Source: Synergistales bacterium (GTDB lineage: Bacteria; Synergistota; Synergistia; Synergistales; Aminobacteriaceae). Taken from it: 19,572 bases of DNA. A program made the translations under genes and the position numbers. Positions within the stretch are counted from its first letter, which is position 1. The number at the start of each line of letters is the position of its first letter. The notes beneath the pieces are model-generated. The model did not search any database. It saw only the letters and a list, made by a program, of their open reading frames with translations, and was not told where the DNA came from. Of the stretch, positions 7,307-12,711 are shown piece after piece. The DNA is taken from contig BNVH01000070.1 of assembly GCA_025997955.1 (NCBI GenBank), forward strand, positions 1-19,572, in the 5' to 3' direction.

Positions 7307-7666
7307 ATGAGACACCGTATGGATCATCGGACGCTGGGGCGGTTTGGAAGCCACAGAGTTATGATGTTGTCCAACATGGCCGCCTGTCTTTTCCTGAACG
7401 GCCAGATAAGGACGACCGTTACGCGCGCTAAGGAATTGCGCCGCGTAGCGGAAAAGCTTATAACACGCGCGCGTGGCGGTACAATTCAAGACCGCCGCAT
7501 TGTACGTTCACGTATGCCTCACAAAGAGGCGCTGCTGAAGTTATTCGGTGAAGTGGCGCCTCGTTACGCCGGCTTTGACAAGGGCGGCTATACGCGTATC
7601 GTAAAGCTCGGCAATCGCGTCGGAGACGGCGCTCAGATGGCCGTCATTCAGCTGATTGAAAAATAA
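7307..7666 (+). CDS. rplQ: 50S ribosomal protein L17
   Basis: L17 lies at the bottom of the large subunit near the exit tunnel. The 119-residue protein starts MRHRM and continues RTLGRFGSHRVMMLSNMAACL, GQIRTTVTRAKELRRVAEKLITRAR, and ends GGYTRIVKLGNRVGDGAQMAVIQL, all diagnostic. The GGAGG sequence in the end of rpoA (about 7290-7294) is the likely ribosome-binding site. In-frame codons upstream of 7307 belong to rpoA's other frame. The next gene, an ECF ATPase, begins inside the last 11 bases. Confidence 0.97.
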   Translation: MRHRMDHRTLGRFGSHRVMMLSNMAACLFLNGQIRTTVTRAKELRRVAEKLITRARGGTIQDRRIVRSRMPHKEALLKLFGEVAPRYAGFDKGGYTRIVKLGNRVGDGAQMAVIQLIEK

Positions 7667-9377
7667 AACCAACCGGATCGTTTTAGACAACGTTTGCTTT
7701 TCCTATGAAGACGGAAGGGAAATTCTTCTATCCCTTTCGTTTGAGGTTAGCAAGGGTGAACGCGTTGTCATTCTTGGTCATAACGGCTCCGGAAAATCGA
7801 CCCTTGTTAAAATTATTGGCGCTTTGCGATTACCTTCGCAAGGCGCTTGTTTTGTGTGCGGATATGATACGTTCGACCCAAACTTGCTCTTTGAGATTCA
7901 TAAGCGCGTAGGTCTCGTGTTTCAAAATCCCGAAACTCAGATAGTCGGCGCCGTGGTCGAGGACGACGCCGCTTTTGCCCCGGAAAACCAAGGCTTAGCG
8001 CCTGACGAAATAGAAGCGCGTATCTCGGACGCTCTGACAAAAGTTGGTTTGATTCATAAACGCAGAGCGCTGTCGTCCGCGCTTTCAGGTGGGGAGAAGC
8101 AGCGATTAGCGTTGGCCGGGGCTTTGGCGGCCCGAGCCGAGTGCTTGATCTTAGACGAGCCTACCGCTATGCTCGACCCAGAGGGCAGAGCTCAAGTTGA
8201 GGGTGTTTTGAATGATATTCATGGCAGTGGAGCAACTATCATACAAGTCACTCATAAATTAGAGGATGCTGTCGGGGCTGACCGTGTTTTTGTGCTCTCT
8301 AAGGGAAAGTTGATATGGCAGGGGAGCCGTGACGGCTTTTGGAAGACGGCCGAGAGTTTGGGTTATTGCCTTCCTCCTTTGATTGACCTTGCGCGGCGAT
8401 TGAATATCATTGGGGTTATCAACGACGGCTCTGTAGAGGGAATATCCGAGTCTATATTGAGCAGGTGGTTAGATGACAGGCGATTTAAAAACGGGCGAAC
8501 ATTTACGAACGAGCGAACACAGTTCGCCTCTGCCGCTCCTTTTTTTGCCGTCAGAAATCTTTCTTACAGCTTCGATTCTTCCACCCCTCTTGAGACTCAG
8601 GTCTTGAAAGACATCTCCTGCGAAATACCGCTCGGGAAATGGACTTCTATCCTTGGGCGCACCGGTAGCGGCAAATCAACTCTGATTCAACACTTAAACA
8701 GCCTTTACAAAATTCAAAAAGGCGAGATTTTAATAGCCGATTCTCCAATCCCGCAATCAGGCGCGGAACTGATGGAGCTTAGGCGGCGCGTTGGACTTGT
8801 GTTTCAGACGCCGGAGGACCAGTTTTTCTCGCCTACGGTCAAAGAGGAGCTGGCCTTCGCGCCTCAGAACTGGGGTTTTTCGCGGCCCAAAGTGGATGAG
8901 GCCGTCAATTCCGCGCTGCTTAGCGTGGGGTTGAGCGCGGAATATCTGAGTCGCAACCCGCTGTTGCTTTCGGGCGGGGAAAGGCGGCTTGTCGCCATTG
9001 CGTCCGTCTTGTCGTCAGAGCCGGAGTGCCTTGTCTTAGACGAGCCGACGGCCGGCTTGGACGAGCGGTACCGCGAAAGAATAGTCGATTTGCTGTCTAT
9101 GCTGCGCAAAGACGGTAAGACTATCATCACAGTGACCCACGACTTCGAGATGGCGTTCGAGAAAAGCGACCGCATTATATTGTTGGAAAACGGAATAAAG
9201 TCTTACGAGGGAAGCGTGAGGGACGGCTTACCTGTGTTATTGGAAAATAACAAAACATTTATGCCGCCGATTTTGCGAGTCGCCGCAACTTTGCGCGGGG
9301 GCGGCTTGGACGTGCCGCTGACGTGGCGTTTGGAGGAGCTGTGGGAGGGACTTGCGCAAAACCTTATGATAGAATGA
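7656..9377 (+). CDS. Energy-coupling factor transporter ATPase, tandem EcfA1-EcfA2 fusion
   Basis: ECF transporters import vitamins and metal ions; paired EcfA ATPases drive a shared EcfT and substrate-binding S components. This 573-residue protein contains two complete ATPase halves. Half 1 has Walker A GHNGSGKST (41-49), Q-loop Gln90 in FQNPETQ, signature LSGGE (143-147), Walker B CLILDE and His200. Half 2 has Walker A GRTGSGKST (334-342), Gln384 in FQTPEDQ, LSGGE (438-442), LVLDE and His495. A ~60-residue linker (roughly 240-297) joins them. Both halves look active. After rplQ, Firmicutes-type genomes usually carry two separate ecfA genes, then ecfT and truA; here they are fused and no ecfT follows. 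Fused double ATPases are known (for example YkoD-like proteins). The start is a TTG overlapping rplQ by 11 bases; no better start exists. The last ~85 coding bases are duplicated twice downstream. Confidence 0.9.
   Translation: MKNKTNRIVLDNVCFSYEDGREILLSLSFEVSKGERVVILGHNGSGKSTLVKIIGALRLPSQGACFVCGYDTFDPNLLFEIHKRVGLVFQNPETQIVGAVVEDDAAFAPENQGLAPDEIEARISDALTKVGLIHKRRALSSALSGGEKQRLALAGALAARAECLILDEPTAMLDPEGRAQVEGVLNDIHGSGATIIQVTHKLEDAVGADRVFVLSKGKLIWQGSRDGFWKTAESLGYCLPPLIDLARRLNIIGVINDGSVEGISESILSRWLDDRRFKNGRTFTNERTQFASAAPFFAVRNLSYSFDSSTPLETQVLKDISCEIPLGKWTSILGRTGSGKSTLIQHLNSLYKIQKGEILIADSPIPQSGAELMELRRRVGLVFQTPEDQFFSPTVKEELAFAPQNWGFSRPKVDEAVNSALLSVGLSAEYLSRNPLLLSGGERRLVAIASVLSSEPECLVLDEPTAGLDERYRERIVDLLSMLRKDGKTIITVTHDFEMAFEKSDRIILLENGIKSYEGSVRDGLPVLLENNKTFMPPILRVAATLRGGGLDVPLTWRLEELWEGLAQNLMIE
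9260..9343 (+). repeat. Repeat A: 3' part of the ECF ATPase gene (source copy)
   Basis: These 84 bases code for the C-terminal residues beginning MPPILRVAATLRGGGLD. A second copy (A', 10011-10094) matches with about five mismatches, and a short third copy (A'') lies at 10784-10816. This copy is in the intact gene and is the parent of the others. Confidence 0.9.
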
Positions 9378-9423
9378 TGTTTGTGATTTGTTGTACGTCA
9401 AAAATTGGAAAGGGGCTGATTTT

Positions 9424-9723
9424 ATGAAATTGCGGTATCCTGTTGAGCTGACAAGAGATATTGAAATAGGGGGGTTTACGACGCAAGTCAAAGATATCCC
9501 CAGCGCTTATTCAGAGGGAGATTGCCGCGAGGAAGCTCTTACAATGACTTTAAGCGTGCTTCTTGACGTATTGCGTTTCAACTATTTTGAGCGAAATTGC
9601 CCTGTTCCAATTCCGTTTTTTGATGATGATTCTGATGAATATAGTGATTATGTGGAAATTCCGGAGGATATAAGCGCCAAGATTCATACGTTCAACGCGC
9701 GCTTTGAGAGTATAGCTTTATGA
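9424..9723 (+). CDS. HicB-family antitoxin, lacking the C-terminal DNA-binding domain
   Basis: This 99-residue protein has the HicB partial RNase-H-like fold pattern: a short beta strand start (MKLRYPVEL), the Gly-Gly-Phe/Tyr turn in IEIGGFTTQVKDIPSAYSEGD (14-33), then an EEAL helix (REEALTMTLSVLLDVL). In the family this domain binds and neutralises the HicA toxin. The C-terminus, YVEIPEDISAKIHTFNARFE, looks like the lead into the usual HTH domain, but the protein stops there, so no DNA-binding domain is present. The ATG at 9424 is preceded by GGAAAGGGG. The stop overlaps the start of the HicA-like gene (ATGA). The order antitoxin-toxin is opposite to canonical hicAB but is also known. Confidence 0.72.
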   Translation: MKLRYPVELTRDIEIGGFTTQVKDIPSAYSEGDCREEALTMTLSVLLDVLRFNYFERNCPVPIPFFDDDSDEYSDYVEIPEDISAKIHTFNARFESIAL

Positions 9724-9938
9724 ACCCACATGAACTCAGAAAAATTCTAGAGAAAAAATATCCGCAGATTTTATTCAAAGAGGGTACGAAACATACTTTT
9801 TTCAGCGTAAATGGTGGACTTTCTTGGAATCCTATGGGCCCAAGGCATTCAACAAGAGATATACGTAAAGGCACTATGGGCAGCATTATGAGAGGAATCA
9901 AAGAGCAGTTAGAACTTTTAAAAGATGACTCAATATAA
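9720..9938 (+). CDS. HicA-like mRNA interferase toxin
   Basis: HicA toxins are small double-stranded-RNA-binding-like RNases that cleave mRNA. This 72-residue protein has the expected outline: an N-terminal helix (HELRKILEKKY), a beta hairpin with the likely catalytic His25 (FKEGTKHTFFSV; the family has GSH-H), and a C-terminal helix after a KGT turn (DIRKGTMGSIMRGIKEQLEL). It is coupled to the HicB-like gene by a 4-base overlap. Its 3' end (9875-9919) resembles a scar next to rsmI (11811-11854), suggesting a related second copy once existed. Assignment rests on the pair context plus the motif outline. Confidence 0.68.
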   Translation: MNPHELRKILEKKYPQILFKEGTKHTFFSVNGGLSWNPMGPRHSTRDIRKGTMGSIMRGIKEQLELLKDDSI

Positions 9939-9941
9939 CCG

Positions 9942-10010
9942 TTCGACTACAAATTTGCTACTTAATCGACAGCAAAAACTCCTTGACAGCGTTCTTTGGC
10001 GTGTTTCGCC
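9942..10010. repeat. Repeat R: exact copy of the rsmI 3' end
   Basis: These 69 bases are identical to 11853-11921, which span the last 53 bases of rsmI (minus strand) and 16 bases beyond it. Here they are a stranded fragment with no gene attached. They sit directly after the hicA-like gene and are joined without a gap to repeat A'. Confidence 0.95.
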
Positions 10011-10094
10011 TATGCCGCCGATTTTGCGAGTCGCTGCAACTTTGCGCGGGGGCGGCTTGGACTTGCCGCTGACGTGGAAGTTGGAGGAGCTGTG
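10011..10094 (+). pseudogene. Repeat A': stranded 3' fragment of an ECF ATPase gene
   Basis: These 84 bases match 9260-9343 with about five mismatches (roughly 94% identity). They still read in frame as MPPILRVAATLRGGGLD then LPLTWKLEEL, but there is no ATPase upstream. The substitutions show it is not a fresh copy of the neighbouring gene, so it may derive from an allele of another strain or an older duplication. An open frame runs across the R-A' junction but is an accident of the join. Confidence 0.85.
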
Positions 10095-10110
10095 TGAAGC
10101 GCTGAAGTGG

Positions 10111-10503
10111 TTAGAAATTAAAATCTAAGAAGTTAGATGGTGTCACAATAAAAGAATCTTTGGGAAAATGCTTTATATTGCCTGTTATGAGGTACGCTTC
10201 AGCGCTTTTGGCGGCGTCGTAAAATTTTCGGTCGCTTTCGTCTATAAAAGGTATTGAGCTTACCTCTGGATCTATCAAATACCCAAGTAATTCGATGACG
10301 CTTATGATATTGTCAATATCTTCAGAGTCGATATTCAAGCGCGGCCTATATAGCACCTTAATATACTCTTCTAATATTTCGGCTGTGTAAACTAACAAAA
10401 GAGACTCAGCCACGAAATCACATAGAATTTTATCGGGTTTTCCGCCTCTTGTCTTTAATGCTGAAACAATGACATTCGTATCAATGACCACGACAGGTCT
10501 CAT
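10111..10503 (-). CDS. PIN-domain toxin (putative toxin-antitoxin nuclease)
   Basis: PIN domains are Mg-dependent RNases, often the toxins of VapBC-like pairs. This 130-residue protein shows the metal-binding acid pattern: D8 in VVIDTNVIVSAL, E45/E46 in TAEILEEY, and D91/D96 in IDESDRKFYDAAKS. It also has the family ending YLITGNIKHFP (103-113), as in the COG1569 type of putative TA toxins. Its ATG overlaps the stop of the upstream antitoxin gene (ATGA). It lies on the opposite strand to the flanking hicBA-like pair and methyltransferase, ending right after repeat A'. Confidence 0.85.
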   Translation of the reverse strand: MRPVVVIDTNVIVSALKTRGGKPDKILCDFVAESLLLVYTAEILEEYIKVLYRPRLNIDSEDIDNIISVIELLGYLIDPEVSSIPFIDESDRKFYDAAKSAEAYLITGNIKHFPKDSFIVTPSNFLDFNF

Positions 10504-10673
10504 ACGGCGACGTTCTGCCTCGTTTCGGCGCGAACTGCGGCGATTTCCGCGTTTATTTCCTCAATGGTCATTTCGACACCATCTCTTACGGATTGTCCTT
10601 GAATTTTCTTTATTGATAAAAGCGCTTTTGCTTTGATTCGCTCTTTTTTGTCAGCTGAAACTCTATCAATCAT
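10500..10673 (-). CDS. Small antitoxin partner of the PIN toxin
   Basis: This 57-residue protein begins MIDRVSADKKERIKAKALLS and includes GQSVRDGVEMTIEEINAEIAAVRAE. It is highly charged and mostly helical, as expected of an antitoxin, but I cannot assign it to a named antitoxin family. Support for the gene comes from a strong AAGGAGG ribosome-binding site 5-6 bases before the ATG, a 4-base overlap with the PIN gene, and a promoter with a palindrome just upstream. By position it should neutralise the PIN toxin and possibly autoregulate. Confidence 0.78.
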   Translation of the reverse strand: MIDRVSADKKERIKAKALLSIKKIQGQSVRDGVEMTIEEINAEIAAVRAETRQNVAV

Positions 10674-10710
10674 AGCAATTCCTCCTTAATTTATTCAAAT
10701 CAGGGCCCGT

Positions 10711-10720
10711 ACATATATGT
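10711..10720. promoter_or_regulatory. Palindrome ACATATATGT, candidate autoregulatory operator
   Basis: This is a perfect 10-base palindrome touching the -10 region of the PIN toxin-antitoxin promoter. That is the position where toxin-antitoxin complexes usually bind their own operator. The role is inferred from place and symmetry only. Confidence 0.35.
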
Positions 10721-10748
10721 TATCTTTATTTTATTACGGCTATGTCAA
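10719..10748 (-). promoter_or_regulatory. Promoter of the PIN toxin-antitoxin pair
   Basis: Read on the minus strand there is a consensus -35 TTGACA (10743-10748), an 18-base spacer and a -10-like GATAAC (10719-10724). It points at the antitoxin ATG about 45 bases downstream. The -10 is imperfect, so confidence is moderate. Confidence 0.5.
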
Positions 10749-10783
10749 TTCGACAAGTCGGGGATTTGATAGTTTTTAAAGAG

Positions 10784-10816
10784 GTGGCGTTTGGAGGAGT
10801 TGTGGGAAGCGCTGAG
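10784..10816 (+). repeat. Repeat A'': short third copy of the ECF ATPase 3' end
   Basis: This 33-base stretch, starting GTGGCGTTTGGAGGAG, matches 9323-9347 with about one mismatch. Its last bases (GAAGCGCTGA) match the downstream part of A'. It is a decayed fragment lying just upstream of the methyltransferase promoter. Confidence 0.75.
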
Positions 10817-10821
10817 TAAAC

Positions 10822-10830
10822 TGTTATAAT
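10822..10830 (+). promoter_or_regulatory. Extended -10 promoter of the methyltransferase gene
   Basis: TGT followed by a perfect TATAAT (10825-10830) forms an extended -10 element about 44 bases before the methyltransferase start. There is no good -35, which extended -10 promoters can do without. It lies directly after repeat A''. Confidence 0.5.
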
Positions 10831-10873
10831 GAATCCGTTATTTTTGTTACGGAATAATTTGGAGGGAGTCATA

Positions 10874-11704
10874 ATGAAGCAAATAGAAAGACAGTGTTGC
10901 GTGTGTGATGCCGATATGTCGCTTTATCTGGGTGATATTTACAGGTGTGACGTTTGCGGCTATATGTCGTCTTTTTATAGCCCTGGCCCCGGCGCTGAAG
11001 TGGAGGGTGTTGACGCGGTCAGAGAAAAGAACTTCAGACAAATATGCCATATATTGCTGGAAAAATTTCCGAAATGTAAAACTATTCTTGATGTCGGAGC
11101 TTCGCGTGGCACGTTTGTCAGAATAGCCGTGGATTACGGTTTTTTAGTGACTGCTCTCGAACCAGATTTGGCTTTGGTGGATGCTATGAAACAAAAAGGT
11201 TTTGAGGTTATAGACGGATTTTTCCCCGGTGCTATTGAGCTTACCGATAAAAAATTTGACGTGATTATATTTAATGACTCATTTGAGCATATCCCAAATT
11301 TGCTATTAGTCATAGACGGCGTTAAAAAACACCTGACGCCTGATGGTGTCGCGGTTGTCAATTTGCCGTCAAGTGATGGTTTTCTTTTTCGATGCTCGTT
11401 GATTTTGGCAAAAGTCGGAATGATGGCGCCGTGGTATCGTTTATGGCAAAAAGACATGGCTTCACCTCATCTGCACTATCTTAACCCACGTAATTTGAAG
11501 CGGTTGTTCGAGTTACACAATTTCAAACAAGAATACAGCCGTTCCCTATCTTATTATGTGCTTTCCGGCCTTTGGAAACGTATATCGTGCGCGTCCTCTT
11601 TGCTTGTGGCTATACCGAGTTGGATAATTCTTGTCACGCTATATCCACTGTTTTGCCTGAAAAGCGATGCGGTTGCATCGTTTTTCAGCTGTAACAAAAA
11701 TTAG
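10874..11704 (+). CDS. Class I SAM-dependent methyltransferase with N-terminal zinc knuckle
   Basis: This 276-residue protein has four or five cysteines at its N-terminus in a CCxC...CDVCG arrangement (C8/C9, C11, C25, C28), likely a zinc knuckle. A Rossmann methyltransferase domain follows: motif I ILDVGASRGTF (71-81), acidic end of strand 2 at E96 (TALEPD), and IIFNDSFEHI (131-140) as motif IV. Such zinc-knuckle Methyltransf_23-type proteins often sit in sugar or surface-polysaccharide clusters; the substrate here is unknown. Residues about 241-262 are hydrophobic (LLVAIPSWIILVTLYPLFCL) and could anchor it to the membrane. ATG 10874 is chosen for its GGAGGGAG site; an upstream in-frame ATG at 10829 overlaps the promoter. 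The last ~12 codons run through a terminator-like hairpin, so the C-terminus may be remodelled. No partner gene lies beside it. Confidence 0.82.
   Translation: MKQIERQCCVCDADMSLYLGDIYRCDVCGYMSSFYSPGPGAEVEGVDAVREKNFRQICHILLEKFPKCKTILDVGASRGTFVRIAVDYGFLVTALEPDLALVDAMKQKGFEVIDGFFPGAIELTDKKFDVIIFNDSFEHIPNLLLVIDGVKKHLTPDGVAVVNLPSSDGFLFRCSLILAKVGMMAPWYRLWQKDMASPHLHYLNPRNLKRLFELHNFKQEYSRSLSYYVLSGLWKRISCASSLLVAIPSWIILVTLYPLFCLKSDAVASFFSCNKN
11657..11688. terminator. Terminator-like hairpin inside the methyltransferase 3' end
   Basis: CTGAAAAGCGATGC (11657-11670) pairs with GCATCGTTTTTCAG (11675-11688) around a GGTT loop, 14 pairs with a single G-U. The stem is flanked by A and T runs, so it could end transcription in both directions, suiting a position between convergent genes. 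It lies within the coding frame, 16 bases before the stop. Confidence 0.6.
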
Positions 11705-11810
11705 CTTAGAGATGCAACTAACCGTGTCTTTACTGGCCTTACGTCGTTCTCGGAAAAGGGGTTAACGTATATTCGAGTTTCGTCATAGGTTCACCCCCCC
11801 CTCTCTCTCG

Positions 11811-11854
11811 TATGGCAGCATTATGAAAGAAATCAAAGAGCGGTTGGAACTTTT
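11811..11854 (+). pseudogene. Scar of a second hicA-like gene (3' end only)
   Basis: This stretch aligns with the 3' end of the hicA-like gene (9875-9919) with four substitutions and one base missing. In that frame it reads GSIMKEIKERLELF and then DYKFAT before a stop at 11872-11874, inside the rsmI tail. No start or upstream part is present. It marks where an earlier or alternative hicBA-like module met rsmI. Confidence 0.7.
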
Positions 11855-11921
11855 CGACTACAAATTTGCTACTTAATCGACAGCAAAAACTCCTTGACAG
11901 CGTTCTTTGGCGTGTTTCGCC
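11853..11921. repeat. Repeat R': rsmI 3' end (source copy)
   Basis: This is the resident copy of the 69-base sequence also found, unchanged, at 9942-10010. It covers the end of rsmI and 16 bases past its stop. Confidence 0.95.
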
Positions 11922-12711
11922 GCTGTGAAATTTCAAGCGCTATTGTTTTGGCGGAAACTCCTTCGCTTAAAAGTTTTTTGGCCTCTTCTTGCCAAGTTTC
12001 GCTTGTGATTGATTCTTCGCTTATATATTCCTCGCGGCGCCCCGCGACGACCAAAACCATCTCGCCCTTCACGCCTTTTTCCAAGCGTGAGGCTATGTCG
12101 GACAGACTGCCCTTTATGACCTCCTGATATATTTTACTTATCTCGCGCACAATCGCGGCCTGTCTGTCGCCGAGAAGTTCGCGCAGCTCCGACACTTGGC
12201 GCTCGGCCTTGTGCGGCGCTATATAGAAAACCGACGTGCAGGGCGCAAGCGCGAGGGACGCGAATAATTTTTTTCGTTGGCCAGGCTTTTCGGGGGGGAA
12301 GCCATAGAACAAAAAAGGCTCGGGCGGCAGACCGGATAATAGAAGCGCCGGCAGGAGCGCGGACGGCCCGGGCAAAACGTCGGCGTCAAACCCGGCGTCC
12401 GTGGCGTCGCGCAACAGGAGGTATCCGGGATCGCTGACGCCGGGAAGCCCGGCGTCGCTTATCACCGCTATATTTTTGCCGTCTTTCAAATCCTCTATGA
12501 GGCGTTGGGTCTGCTCACGCTCGTTATGGAGATGGAGGGCGACCAAGGGTTTGCGCGGTATGTTGTAACGTTTCAGAAGCACGGAGGACGTCCTGGTGTC
12601 CTCGCAGGCTATTATGTCGGCCTCGCGAAGCTCGCGCAGAGCGCGTAGCGTTATATCCTCAAGATTGCCGATAGGGGTGGGGACGATGGTCAGTCTTCCG
12701 CCGGGACGCAT
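11869..12711 (-). CDS. rsmI: 16S rRNA (cytidine1402-2'-O)-methyltransferase RsmI
   Basis: RsmI methylates the 2'-OH of C1402 in 16S rRNA, in the P-site decoding region, using SAM. The 280-residue protein has the tetrapyrrole-methylase-like fold motifs: LTIVPTPIGNLEDITLRAL (7-25), ACEDTRTS (35-42), HNE (62-64), and the signature SDAGLPGVSDPG (85-96). VLPGPSALLPALLLSGL follows, and FYGFPP further on. The C-terminal ~40 residues form a helical tail (QEEAKKLLSEGVSAKTIAL) typical of the family. Its ATG lies 22 bases inside the end of aspS, so the two are co-transcribed and probably coupled. Its last 53 bases are copied at 9942-9994 plus flank. Confidence 0.96.
   Translation of the reverse strand: MRPGGRLTIVPTPIGNLEDITLRALRELREADIIACEDTRTSSVLLKRYNIPRKPLVALHLHNEREQTQRLIEDLKDGKNIAVISDAGLPGVSDPGYLLLRDATDAGFDADVLPGPSALLPALLLSGLPPEPFLFYGFPPEKPGQRKKLFASLALAPCTSVFYIAPHKAERQVSELRELLGDRQAAIVREISKIYQEVIKGSLSDIASRLEKGVKGEMVLVVAGRREEYISEESITSETWQEEAKKLLSEGVSAKTIALEISQRRNTPKNAVKEFLLSIK

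Noticed and set aside
8513..8527. Small inverted repeat GCGAAC/GTTCGC in the ECF ATPase linker
   Set aside because: Six-base arms within coding sequence and no T-run; likely chance.
9925..10128. 67-codon open frame spanning the R-A' junction
   Set aside because: It joins an antisense rsmI tail to an ATPase tail; a by-product of the rearrangement with no ribosome-binding site.
10829..10873. Earlier start for the methyltransferase (ATG 10829)
   Set aside because: It overlaps the TATAAT box and lacks a ribosome-binding site; the ATG at 10874 has GGAGGGAG.
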